A stretch of DNA of 25,624 bases from CAMLHU01 sp049680185 (GCA_049680185.1 JBAUHI010000054.1:1-25624); one strand, 5' to 3'. Positions 1 through 8,015 are shown, counted from the first letter of the stretch. Numbers and translations are program-made. Notes: generated by a model from the sequence alone, not told the origin.

Positions 1-1930
1 CCTGGACGCCGGGGAGGTGGCAGGTGACGCACTCGCGCCCAGGCTCGTGGGTCGTCTGGGAGGCGTGGCAGAGGAGGCACAAGTTGCGCGTCGGAGGCAA
101 CGTCGCGGCGACCGGCGTGGTGTGGCAGCCGTTGCAGCGGCGGTGCGCGTCGACGGGCGGCGCGTGGGCCGCCATGAGGTCCACACCGGTATGGCAGTCA
201 GCACAATCGGTGGTGGGGCCGGCATGTTGGTCGTGACAGGTTCCGCAGAGTGCCACCGGATCAGCGGCGAGGGTCACCGGCGTCGTGTGGCAGCGGAGGC
301 AGTCGATCGTATCGTGACGGGGGTGGGGGAAACCGACCGTTCGGGTGATCGGTCCACGGCCGGGAGCTCCGATCGACAGCGTCACGGGGATCGGATCAAC
401 ATGCGCGCCAACGAGGTGGCAGGTGCTGCAGATCCGGCGCTCTGGCGCTTGATGATGGCAGATGTCGCAGCCGCGCGGGGGTTCGAACGTGAGTTTCCGG
501 TCCGACGCGGGGTCGTGGCAGGTGATGCACGCCAGCGCGCGGTGTCGAACATGGGAGAACGAATCCGCCGCCAGCGGGGTCGTTTGCGGCGGCGGAACCG
601 CGGATGGAGGGGCGTCTCCCTTGCCGCGAGGTGCAGGGTCGGCACCGGGCGGCGGTCCCCGCACGCCGAGCGCCTTCGTGGTATCGAACGGGATCGGTGG
701 CAGCAGCTGCTCATCGCCGTGGTGTGGTGTGTGGATATCCCGATGGCACCCGGTGCAATCGCTGGCATCGACCCGGGCGGCGTGGGGCTGGTGACAACTG
801 ATGCAGGTCGCGGGCGAGACGGCCTTCCGATGGGCGGCGCCGGTATGGAAGGGGATCTTCTTCCACTCGGAGTGGCACTGCGCACAGCGCGTGCCGGCAT
901 CGGCGGGTCGGGTCTGCTTGTGGGGGTCGTGGCAGTCGCCACAACGGGCCTGGTGCGGGTCCTTGGTGAAGTCGAACGCCGCGACCAACCCGCGCATCTG
1001 GTGGCAGGCGGTACACTCCTGCCCGCCGGGGATGAGGAGCCTGGATGCCGAGTCGCGGGCGGCCAGTACTGGCACGCCGACATCGAACTGGTGGCACAGC
1101 GTGCAGTGCATCTGGGTCTGGGCGCTCTGCATCGTGCCGAGACGGATCCGGGTGCCGATGTGACACCCTGCATCGAGGCAGGTGGTATCGGCCGGGATGA
1201 ATCGATGGGCAGACTTGGCGTGACAAGTCAGGCACTCGACCTTGTTCTTGAGCACCGCCGAGTCGGAGGAGAGGTGGATCCGATGGCCGGCGGTGGCGCT
1301 GATCTGCTGCCAGCGCTCCTTGGCGTCGCCCCGCTCGTGGCACTGTTCGCAGATCGCCCGCGGCACCTTGCCGTGCGCCGGGATCACTTCAGGGCGGTCG
1401 AAGATCCAGCCGATCATCTCCTTGGTCTGGGACTCAAGGTTGAACGGATGGCAGGAGTGGCACGAGAGCTTGGCGTGCTTGCCCTCGAGCGCGTTGACCA
1501 GGAGATAGGTGCCGGTGTCGGGCCGGACGAAGGGTTGTCCGTTGGGGATGAAGATGTGGCAGCCCCGACAGAAGTTGTTGTCGTGCATCACGTAGTCGTA
1601 CGACTTGTGGGCCCCGAATCCCGCCAGGGCCACCACCAGCACGACGCCGCCGATCATCGCTCCCTGCACCCATGCCCGGCGCGCGACGATCCAGCCCCAC
1701 ATTGGGCGCCGACGCCGCCACAGCCAGGCCAGGACGATCACTGCAACGATCGCACCGACGACGGCGCCGCCTGCCATCAGCCACGGGGGCTGCTGGAAGA
1801 GGAACTGGGCCACATGGACGATCGGGTCCGGGAGCGGCGAATGTATCACCACCGAATCCACGGCATCGTGGATCCGGGGCGCCTGTTGCCCGGCCGGAAC
1901 GCCACCGGCGCCTTGGACGAGGTGGATCAC
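1..1930 (-). CDS. Membrane-anchored multihaem cytochrome c with at least 20 haem motifs (partial, runs off left edge)
   Basis: This reverse frame is open from about 2000 to the window edge; the C-terminus is missing. The roughly 643 visible residues hold 19 CxxCH motifs and one CX4CH (CLDAGCH), so about 20 covalent haems. Two hydrophobic segments (about residues 51-71 and 87-107) precede the first motif, CRGCH at 121-125, as in NapC/NirT-type quinol-linked cytochromes; the next motifs are CHSCH, CEQCH and CLTCH. It is probably an inner-membrane electron conduit exposed to the periplasm. It lies 58 bases after the stop of the nine-haem lipoprotein on the same strand, and the ccm operon is divergent. 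The start is uncertain: I chose GTG at 1930. TTG at 1939, or a CTG at 1963 placed 8 bases after a GGGAGG, are alternatives. The partner oxidant or reductant cannot be read from the sequence. Confidence 0.88.
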   Translation of the reverse strand, partial: MIHLVQGAGGVPAGQQAPRIHDAVDSVVIHSPLPDPIVHVAQFLFQQPPWLMAGGAVVGAIVAVIVLAWLWRRRRPMWGWIVARRAWVQGAMIGGVVLVVALAGFGAHKSYDYVMHDNNFCRGCHIFIPNGQPFVRPDTGTYLLVNALEGKHAKLSCHSCHPFNLESQTKEMIGWIFDRPEVIPAHGKVPRAICEQCHERGDAKERWQQISATAGHRIHLSSDSAVLKNKVECLTCHAKSAHRFIPADTTCLDAGCHIGTRIRLGTMQSAQTQMHCTLCHQFDVGVPVLAARDSASRLLIPGGQECTACHQMRGLVAAFDFTKDPHQARCGDCHDPHKQTRPADAGTRCAQCHSEWKKIPFHTGAAHRKAVSPATCISCHQPHAARVDASDCTGCHRDIHTPHHGDEQLLPPIPFDTTKALGVRGPPPGADPAPRGKGDAPPSAVPPPQTTPLAADSFSHVRHRALACITCHDPASDRKLTFEPPRGCDICHHQAPERRICSTCHLVGAHVDPIPVTLSIGAPGRGPITRTVGFPHPRHDTIDCLRCHTTPVTLAADPVALCGTCHDQHAGPTTDCADCHTGVDLMAAHAPPVDAHRRCNGCHTTPVAATLPPTRNLCLLCHASQTTHEPGRECVTCHLPGVQ

Positions 1931-1988
1931 CCCGGGCAAGGCGCCAGCGACACGGCTCAGCAGGATCGTGGCCTCCCAGGCCCCTGGG

Positions 1989-3545
1989 TCACCGGTTCGA
2001 CGCCAGTCTGCGGACCTGGGGCGGCGTGTAGTGCACCGCGGGGCGGGCCAGCGCGCGCGCCATCAGTGCCTGGACCTCCGGCGCCGGCGGCGCCAGGCCG
2101 TACTGCGTCTTGACGGCGTTGATCGAGGCACTCAGGATCGCCTCGTAGAAGAACGGATTGTGCACGCCGTAGGAGCCGTCGGAGTGACCGTACTGGGTCG
2201 CCTCGGCGAGCATCTGCGCATTGAAGAATGCGCCCTCGGCCATGGTGAGGCCGTTGGTGCTGTCGTACTCCGTGGGCGTGGTGTTGTAGATCTGCGCCAG
2301 GTAGCCGCTGTCGGTCGGGAACTTGTCGAGCTTCCCGTTGTGGTTGACATCATTCCACAGCTGATCGACCAGTCCGGCCACGGTCGCGCGTTCGTTGTTG
2401 AAGAGGTTGGCCACCACCGCGCCGTTGGCGTGACAGCCGCTCTGGGTGCAGCTGCTCCAGTTGCGGGCCGTCGATGTGTAGGCGCAGCTGTTGTCGGCGA
2501 TCGGCACCCCGGTGCCGTCGACACACGGCGCCGGGCGGAAGAGGTGTCCCACCGACTGGAAGACGAAGCCGTTGGAGTCGGTCACCTGGAACGGCTGCAC
2601 GTGACAGCCGGCGCAGAGGAGCGGGTTCTGGGCCGAGCCGTGGGTGGTGTAGGCACCGGCGGAGTCGTAGGTGAATCCCGGCGGGATCCACCCCGCCCCT
2701 GCGCCGAGGAGCAGCGCTCCCTGGACGGCGTGCGCACCACGCGAGGTCCGGCTGAATGTCGGGGACGGGGTGGTGTTCCGCCAATGGCACTGCATGCAAA
2801 GGTTGACGGTCGGGTCGGGTGAGGTGATCGGCAACCGGAGGCTCGCCGTATTGGGCGTACCATGCGGGTCATGGCAGACGACGCAGGTGATCGTCTGGGT
2901 GTTGCTGCTCGACGCTTCGACGTACGTGTTGGACCCGCCGAAGCGCGTCAGCGCCGCCTTGCCCTCATGGCAGCCCTGGCAACCCGGCGTGGTCGCCGGT
3001 TGGTTGTTCGCGGCCGAGTCGCCGTGGCCGGAGGCGGCCCACTGCTCCACGAACGGCTCGTGGGCGCCGCTGTGACAGGCGCCGCAGCTCGCGAGCGTGT
3101 CGTGCAGGCTCATGTGGGCGAGCGGGGCCGTGCCGCCGTCAGGGTTGCTCACGTGGGCCTGGCCGGGACCGTGACAGGACTCGCACTGCACGTCGTGGTA
3201 GACCGTGGAGGGTACCTTGTCGTAGCCGGCACTGTCGCGGCCGTTCCCGTTCCCCGATACCGTGTGGCACGTCTTGCAGTAGCTTGCAGCGTTCGCGGGG
3301 AGCGCCGACCACGCCTGCGCGTGCGGGCTGTTGGTGAGCCACTGTCCCTGGGTCGTGGCGTGGCAGTTGCCGCAGGTGGTCTGCTTGGTGGCCACCGTGT
3401 AGTAACCCAGGAACCCGTTGGTCTGGTCGGGTGGCGGATTGAATGGGGCCCGATCGCGATACTCGATCGTGTCGCAGCTGGCGAGGGTGAGGACGAGCAC
3501 CGCGAGGGCGGTGAGGGTCCTGATGGAACGATCGGTCAAGCGCAT
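1989..3545 (-). CDS. Nine-haem c-type cytochrome lipoprotein
   Basis: This 518-residue exported electron-transfer protein has eight CxxCH motifs (CGNCH, CKTCH, CESCH, CGACH, CQGCH, CVVCH, CMQCH, CAGCH) and one CX4CH (CTQSGCH). The N-terminus is a lipoprotein signal with lipobox LASC, acylated Cys at residue 24, so it is membrane-tethered and could be on the periplasmic or outer face. A D-x-N-x-N-G-x-L-D loop near residues 398-408 resembles a calcium-binding dockerin/EF-hand loop. A GVHNP motif near the C-terminus is frequent in multihaem cytochromes of the cytochrome c554/DmsE kind. The ATG at 3545 is preferred over a start 11 codons upstream because it follows GGAG by 6 bases and begins the signal peptide directly. 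It probably forms one transcription unit with the larger cytochrome downstream. The substrate is unknown. Confidence 0.9.
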   Translation of the reverse strand: MRLTDRSIRTLTALAVLVLTLASCDTIEYRDRAPFNPPPDQTNGFLGYYTVATKQTTCGNCHATTQGQWLTNSPHAQAWSALPANAASYCKTCHTVSGNGNGRDSAGYDKVPSTVYHDVQCESCHGPGQAHVSNPDGGTAPLAHMSLHDTLASCGACHSGAHEPFVEQWAASGHGDSAANNQPATTPGCQGCHEGKAALTRFGGSNTYVEASSSNTQTITCVVCHDPHGTPNTASLRLPITSPDPTVNLCMQCHWRNTTPSPTFSRTSRGAHAVQGALLLGAGAGWIPPGFTYDSAGAYTTHGSAQNPLLCAGCHVQPFQVTDSNGFVFQSVGHLFRPAPCVDGTGVPIADNSCAYTSTARNWSSCTQSGCHANGAVVANLFNNERATVAGLVDQLWNDVNHNGKLDKFPTDSGYLAQIYNTTPTEYDSTNGLTMAEGAFFNAQMLAEATQYGHSDGSYGVHNPFFYEAILSASINAVKTQYGLAPPAPEVQALMARALARPAVHYTPPQVRRLASNR

Positions 3546-3551
3546 CGGCAA

Positions 3552-3555
3552 CTCC
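3552..3555 (-). promoter_or_regulatory. Ribosome binding site deciding the lipoprotein cytochrome start
   Basis: On the minus strand GGAG lies 6 bases before the ATG at 3545. It favours this start over the longer frame beginning at 3578, which would put extra residues ahead of the signal peptide. Confidence 0.5.
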
Positions 3556-3624
3556 GTGATTTTCCGGATGGCATACATTCAAGCATTGCGCGGATCCCCG
3601 CAAGACGGAAACGGTGAATCGATC

Positions 3625-4338
3625 ATGAGACTTCCTTCATCCCCGCATTGTCCTGGCTGTGGCCAGCCGGCGTCCCCCACCGCCCGCTTTTGTGCCAGCT
3701 GCGGGGCGACGTTGCATCCCTCATCGCGGCAGTGTCCGGGAGCATTATTGCTCGGAGGCGGGGCGGTGATCGTCTTTGCCCTCGGCCTCGGGCTCGGCTA
3801 TCTCATGGCGGGCGAGCGTGGACGCGGTGCCCCCACACCAGTGCCGGCAGAGGCCGAGGCCCCGTTCGCGGGGAGTGGCGGAGGCGGGGCCGAAGCGGCG
3901 CCACCCGACATCAGCAACATGTCGCCGCGGGAGCGGTTCGACCGGCTGTACGACCGGGTGATGCGGGCCGCGAGTTCGGGAGATGAGGCCACCGTCCAGC
4001 GATTCGGCCCGATGGCCGTCGCGGCGTATGGAATGCTCGACCGCGTGGACGATGATGCCCGCTACGACGCGGCACTGCTCCAGATCCACTTGGGCAATGT
4101 CGCAGGTGCCAAGGTACTGGCCGACCAGATCCTCCAGCACACCCCCACCCACCTCTTCGGCCTGATGATCCGGGGTACACTCGCACGGGCGGCGCACGAT
4201 TCCACGTCCGCGCGACGCAACGAGCGGCTCTTCCTGGCCGCGTACGACAAGGAGATCGCAAAGGCGCGCCCGGAATATGCCGCCCATCGCTCGGCGCTCG
4301 ATGCCTTTCGCGCCCAGGCCCAGGATGACCTGAAATAG
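3625..4338 (+). CDS. Zinc-ribbon, single-pass membrane protein with TPR-like C-terminal region
   Basis: The protein has 237 residues. An N-terminal zinc ribbon has Cys pairs at residues 9/12 and 23/26 (CPGC and CASC). A hydrophobic glycine-rich segment at about 40-62 is the likely membrane span, followed by a low-complexity Pro/Gly/Ala linker and a helical region (about 95-237) reminiscent of TPR repeats. The zinc ribbon would be cytoplasmic and the helical part periplasmic. It heads the ccm operon, 78 bases before ccmE, and is divergent from the cytochromes across an 80-base shared promoter gap. CcmI proteins normally join a membrane part to a periplasmic TPR part, and this gene may supply the TPR part. 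That role is inference; the protein family is not recognised. The start follows a weak GGTGA. Confidence 0.75.
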   Translation: MRLPSSPHCPGCGQPASPTARFCASCGATLHPSSRQCPGALLLGGGAVIVFALGLGLGYLMAGERGRGAPTPVPAEAEAPFAGSGGGGAEAAPPDISNMSPRERFDRLYDRVMRAASSGDEATVQRFGPMAVAAYGMLDRVDDDARYDAALLQIHLGNVAGAKVLADQILQHTPTHLFGLMIRGTLARAAHDSTSARRNERLFLAAYDKEIAKARPEYAAHRSALDAFRAQAQDDLK

Positions 4339-4370
4339 GCATACCTTGCCGGCGCGGGATGTGTATATTG

Positions 4371-4390
4371 AAAAAAGGGGACTGTTCCCC
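4371..4390 (-). terminator. Short hairpin with T-run on the minus strand, in the ccmE leader
   Basis: On the minus strand a 5-bp GGGGA/TCCCC stem with a 4-base loop is followed directly by six Ts, which has the form of a small intrinsic terminator. No minus-strand gene lies just upstream, so it could stop antisense transcription toward the cytochrome genes. On the plus strand it is a hairpin in the leader of ccmE. TATATT at 4364-4369 is a possible -10 element, without a clear -35. Confidence 0.35.
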
Positions 4391-4416
4391 CAGTGCCGGA
4401 TCCATCGGAGGGCCCC

Positions 4417-4827
4417 ATGAAGGCGGGTACGAAATTCCTGCTCGGCGCAGCGATCATCGTCGCCAGCGTGAGCGTGCTGATGGTGGAAGGCGTCAAGGAG
4501 ACCGGGACGTACTTCCTGACGCCCACGGAACTGAAGGGGCGGGTCGCGGCCGACCCGACATTCGTCAATGTGGGCCTCAAGGTGGGCGCCAAGGTGGTCA
4601 AGGGATCGCTCCGCCGGAACACCGCCGCCCACGAGATCGATTTCCAGGTCTCCGACGGCACCACCGAGTATCCCGTCACCTATCGTGGCACCATCCCCGA
4701 TACCTTCACTGACGCCGATGACATCGACGTCGTGGTGGAAGGCCGCCTGCAGGCCGATGGCGTGATCCACGCCACCGACGTCCTGGCCAAGTGCGGCTCA
4801 CGCTACGACGCCGTGCCGAAAGCGTGA
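4417..4827 (+). CDS. ccmE: CcmE-type haem chaperone, variant with Cys in place of the haem-binding His
   Basis: The 136-residue protein matches CcmE in length and layout: an N-terminal membrane anchor (about residues 5-23), then a beta-barrel domain with the family features VKETGTYFLTP and VVVEGRL, and the C-terminal haem-attachment segment. CcmE receives haem exported by CcmABCD and hands it to CcmF/CcmH for attachment to apocytochromes in the periplasm. The usual attachment motif is HxxxY (LAKHDENY); here it reads LAKCGSRY, with Cys126 and Tyr130. CxxxY forms of CcmE are known from Desulfovibrio and archaea. The ATG at 4417 is preceded by GGAGGG with 4 bases between, which rules out the GTG eight codons upstream. 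ccmF follows after 7 bases. Confidence 0.9.
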   Translation: MKAGTKFLLGAAIIVASVSVLMVEGVKETGTYFLTPTELKGRVAADPTFVNVGLKVGAKVVKGSLRRNTAAHEIDFQVSDGTTEYPVTYRGTIPDTFTDADDIDVVVEGRLQADGVIHATDVLAKCGSRYDAVPKA

Positions 4828-4834
4828 GCCGAGC

Positions 4835-6874
4835 GTGACACTTCTCGGAACATTCTGTCTGTGGGCGGTGGTGCTGGTGAGCGCGTGGGGTGCGGTGGTC
4901 GCGTTCAGCGGGCGGTGGCAAGGCCGGCCGGAGCTGGTCGGCAGCATCCGCGGGTCGGTGTTCGCCGGGTTCGGGCTGCTGGTGGTGGCGGCCGCCTGCC
5001 TCTGGCAGGTGATCGCGGCCCACGATTTCAACGTCGAATACGTCGCCGCCTACACGTCGCGCAACCTCCCGACCTACTTCCTCATCTCCGCGTTCTGGGC
5101 CGGCCAGAAGGGCTCGCTGCTGCTCTGGTCCATCGTGCTGGCGCTCTTCGCGACGCTGGCCCAGTGGCTCACGTCCAAGCGCTACGCCGACCTGCTGCCG
5201 TACGTCGCCGGCGTCACCTCGACGGTCCTGATCTTCTTCGTGCTGGTGATGGTCACCAGCGCCAATCCCTTCGAGCGCCTCGGCTACACCCCGGCCGACG
5301 GTCGCGGGCTCAATCCGCAGCTGCAGCACCCGGCGATGATCATCCATCCGCCGATGCTCTACCTGGGCTACATCAGCGCGGTGATCCCGTTCGCGTTCGC
5401 CATTGCCGCACTGCTCTCCCGACGGCTCGATACCGGCTGGATCCACGCCATTCGGAAGTGGACGCTGGTCTCCTGGCTCTTCCTCTCCGTGGGCATCACG
5501 CTGGGGATGTGGTGGGCGTACACCGAGCTGGGCTGGGGCGGGTTCTGGTCATGGGATCCGGTGGAGAACGCGAGTCTCCTGCCGTGGCTCACGATGACGG
5601 CGTTCCTCCACTCGGTGATGATCCAGGAAAAGCGCGGGATGCTCAAGCGCTGGAACCTGAGCCTCATCATCACGACATTCCTGCTCACGATCTTCGGCAC
5701 CTTCCTCACCCGCTCCGGCGTCATCGCCAGCGTACACAGCTTTACGCAGTCCGCGGTGGGCTACTGGTTCCTCGGATTCCTGGTACTGGCCGGCGTGGCC
5801 TCGTACACGTTGCTCTACACCCGCTGGCCGCAACTCGAAGCGGATGTCCAGCTCGAATCGATGGCCAGTCGGGAGGCGGCGTTCCTCTTCAATAACCTGC
5901 TGCTGGTCGGCATCGCCTTCTCGGTCCTCTGGGGTACGCTCTTCCCGATCCTGTCGGAGCTGGTACGGGGCACCAAGATCACCGTGGGTCCGCCGTTCTT
6001 CAACCGCGTCAACGTGCCCCTCGGGCTTCTGTTGCTCGCGCTGACCGGCATCGGACCGCTCATCGCGTGGCGTCGGGCCTCGCCGGCCAATCTCCGGCGC
6101 CAGTTCATCTGGCCCATGGTGGCCTTTGGCGTCACCCTCGCCGGCCTGCTCATCGCGGGCGTCCGGCAACTCCCCCCGCTGATGTGCTGGGCACTGGCCG
6201 GATTCGTCATGGGCACGGTACTGCAGGAGTTCACCCGCGGCGTCCGGGCGCGCCACCGCATGTACCACGAGTCGCTCGTCACCGCCTTCCTGCACCTCGT
6301 GGCCCGGAACCGCCGGCGCTACGGCGGCTATCTGGTCCACGTCAGCATCCTCATGTACTTCGTGGCCTTCGCGGGGACGGCCTTCCGCGAGGACCTGCAG
6401 GTCTCGCTCAAGCCGGGGCAGTCGGTCACGATGCGAAGCCCCTTCGGACACAATTACAAGTTCACCCATCTCGGCATCAGCCAGTATGATGCGCTCAATC
6501 GGTCCGTCTCCGCGGCCACGGTCGAGGTCACGGAGGATGGACGCTCGCTTGGAGTGCTCAAGTCCGAGAAGCGCCAGTACGTCGACGGCCTCGGCCGGCC
6601 GACCTTTAATCCGTCGACCGAGATCGCCCTGCGCAGCACGCCGCAAGAGGATCTGTACCTGGTCTTCGAGAGCGCCGTGAACGGGACCGAAGAGGCCAAC
6701 TACCGGTTCACCATCACGCCGCTGGTCTGGTGGGTGTGGTATGCCGGCCTCATGCTCGTGATCGGCGGGTTGGTCACGATGTGGCCGGCGTCGACCGGCG
6801 GGGGTGGACCGAAGTCTCCGATGGAATCGGGATACGCGGCAGCACTTGCCGCCCCGAGCGGGAGTCCCGCATGA
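4835..6874 (+). CDS. ccmF: CcmF haem lyase subunit
   Basis: This 679-residue polytopic membrane protein has about 14 hydrophobic segments. It contains the WWD-type tryptophan-rich motif (WGGFWSWDPVENASLLPW), the upstream HPPMLYLGY motif with its conserved His, and the large periplasmic loop before the last membrane span, all diagnostic of CcmF/NrfE. CcmF takes haem from CcmE and attaches it to CxxCH cysteines of apocytochromes on the periplasmic side. Length is normal for the family (about 630-680). Translation starts at GTG 4835, 7 bases after the ccmE stop and with only a weak ribosome site, so translational coupling is likely. The stop overlaps the start of the ccmH-like gene by 4 bases (ATGA). 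Confidence 0.96.
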   Translation: MTLLGTFCLWAVVLVSAWGAVVAFSGRWQGRPELVGSIRGSVFAGFGLLVVAAACLWQVIAAHDFNVEYVAAYTSRNLPTYFLISAFWAGQKGSLLLWSIVLALFATLAQWLTSKRYADLLPYVAGVTSTVLIFFVLVMVTSANPFERLGYTPADGRGLNPQLQHPAMIIHPPMLYLGYISAVIPFAFAIAALLSRRLDTGWIHAIRKWTLVSWLFLSVGITLGMWWAYTELGWGGFWSWDPVENASLLPWLTMTAFLHSVMIQEKRGMLKRWNLSLIITTFLLTIFGTFLTRSGVIASVHSFTQSAVGYWFLGFLVLAGVASYTLLYTRWPQLEADVQLESMASREAAFLFNNLLLVGIAFSVLWGTLFPILSELVRGTKITVGPPFFNRVNVPLGLLLLALTGIGPLIAWRRASPANLRRQFIWPMVAFGVTLAGLLIAGVRQLPPLMCWALAGFVMGTVLQEFTRGVRARHRMYHESLVTAFLHLVARNRRRYGGYLVHVSILMYFVAFAGTAFREDLQVSLKPGQSVTMRSPFGHNYKFTHLGISQYDALNRSVSAATVEVTEDGRSLGVLKSEKRQYVDGLGRPTFNPSTEIALRSTPQEDLYLVFESAVNGTEEANYRFTITPLVWWVWYAGLMLVIGGLVTMWPASTGGGGPKSPMESGYAAALAAPSGSPA

Positions 6875-7482
6875 GCACGATGGATCGGCGGGCGTTCTTC
6901 GGCGCCTTGGCGTTCACCGCCGTCCCGGTGGTGCTGGGTGCCATCCAGCAGCGGCCGGGAGACTCCACCCATGCGGCGATCCCTCAGGGTGACGCGGGTT
7001 TTCTTCCGAACCCGGCGCTGGCCGGCGTTTCGCGCCCTGCGGTCACTGCGCTCGACAACGACCCGCTGGTCATCGGCATCGAACATCGAGTGCGCTGCCC
7101 CTGTCCCTGCGGGCTCGATGTGTACACCTGCCGCACGACCGACTTCACGTGCAGCTATTCCCCCGAGCGACACCAGGAGATCATGGCCCTCGTGACCCAG
7201 GGGATGTCGCCCGACCAGGTGGTCGGCGCGCTCGTGGCCAAGTACGGCGAGTCGACGTTGATGGCCCCGAAAGCCCGTGGATTCAACCTCGTGGGGTACC
7301 TCCTGCCTGGTTCGCTGGTGCTGCTGCTCGGCGCCGCCCTCACGTCGGTCATCCTGTCGCGGCGGCGCGGTGCAGGGCAGGGTGCCGCCCTGGTCCCGGC
7401 CCCGGCCAGCGCACGCGGCGCCGGTGCTTCGGCGGATGAGCTCGCCAAGCTGGCGCAGGCGATGCGGGAACTCGATCCGTGA
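6871..7482 (+). CDS. ccmH: CcmH/NrfF-like cytochrome maturation protein with altered cysteine motif
   Basis: The protein has 203 residues. Its N-terminus (MDRRAFFGA plus a hydrophobic run) resembles a Tat-type or anchor signal. The middle matches the CcmH fold: RHQEIMALVTQGMSPDQVV and VAKYGES correspond to the helical segment and the conserved YGDFVL region, followed by a membrane span at about 139-162. The redox motif, normally RCxxC, reads RCPCPCG, with Cys at 76, 78 and 80 and further Cys at 87 and 94, so no strict CxxC is present. CcmH normally reduces apocytochrome cysteines and presents them to CcmF. It overlaps ccmF by ATGA and the next gene by GTGA, so all are probably translated together. 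The assignment rests on fold pattern and position; the chemistry may differ. Confidence 0.8.
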   Translation: MSTMDRRAFFGALAFTAVPVVLGAIQQRPGDSTHAAIPQGDAGFLPNPALAGVSRPAVTALDNDPLVIGIEHRVRCPCPCGLDVYTCRTTDFTCSYSPERHQEIMALVTQGMSPDQVVGALVAKYGESTLMAPKARGFNLVGYLLPGSLVLLLGAALTSVILSRRRGAGQGAALVPAPASARGAGASADELAKLAQAMRELDP

Positions 7483-8015
7483 ACGTGCTGGAGGTCGTGC
7501 TCGGCGTGGTGGTGGCGGCGGTGGCGGTGACCCTGGTGGCGTGGCCGCTCTGGCATCCTCCGGCGGCCGGGGCCGCCGCGTTCGACGACGCGCCGACGCT
7601 CGAAGAGACGCGTAAGGGTGTCGCCCTGCTGGCGCTACGCGAGATCGATTTCGACCGGGAGACCGGGAAGCTCTCCGACCAGGACTACGAGCGGCTCAAG
7701 ACGGCGTACACTGCCGAGGCCGTCGCGGCGCTGCGGGCGGAAGAGGGGCGGTCGGCCCGGGCGTCCGACTCCGTGGAGGCGCTCATCGCCGCGCGGGTGC
7801 AGGTGTTGGGCGCGCCGCGTGGGTCGGCGGGATCCACCGTCGGTGGCCACGCCAGCTGCGCCAACTGCGGGCCCCGGCCTGAATCCGATGCCATCTTCTG
7901 TTCCGAATGCGGTGCGCAACTGGCGGGACATGGATGCAGCCACTGCGGCGCCGTGCTACCTCCGGGTGCCCGGTTCTGCGAGGCGTGCGGCGCACCGGTG
8001 GCGGGTGCGGCGTAA
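7479..8015 (+). CDS. CcmI-like membrane protein with C-terminal double zinc ribbon
   Basis: The protein has 178 residues. One N-terminal membrane span (about 4-25) is followed by a helical stretch (about 40-88) resembling the CcmI N-terminal loop: a chain of leucines, REIDFDRETGKLSDQDY, then an Ala-rich helix. The tail contains two zinc ribbons, with Cys at 127/130 and 141/144 and at 153/156 and 167/170. CcmI is a chaperone that holds apocytochromes for the haem lyase. The usual periplasmic TPR part is absent here and may be supplied by the first gene of the operon. The GTG start at 7479 overlaps the stop of the ccmH-like gene (GTGA). It is the last gene of the operon, with a strong hairpin about 40 bases downstream. 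The zinc-ribbon fusion is unusual for CcmI. Confidence 0.75.
   Translation: MNVLEVVLGVVVAAVAVTLVAWPLWHPPAAGAAAFDDAPTLEETRKGVALLALREIDFDRETGKLSDQDYERLKTAYTAEAVAALRAEEGRSARASDSVEALIAARVQVLGAPRGSAGSTVGGHASCANCGPRPESDAIFCSECGAQLAGHGCSHCGAVLPPGARFCEACGAPVAGAA

Noticed and set aside
17..2113. A 698-residue plus-strand open frame
   Set aside because: It is antisense to the multihaem cytochrome, whose minus-strand frame has 20 regularly spaced haem motifs. The plus-strand translation is low-complexity Arg/Gly/Ala sequence without any domain.
1605..2822. A 405-residue plus-strand open frame and similar long frames opposite the cytochromes, ABC genes and uvrA
   Set aside because: GC-rich DNA gives long open shadows. 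These overlap well-supported genes and show Arg/Pro/Ser-rich composition with no motif.
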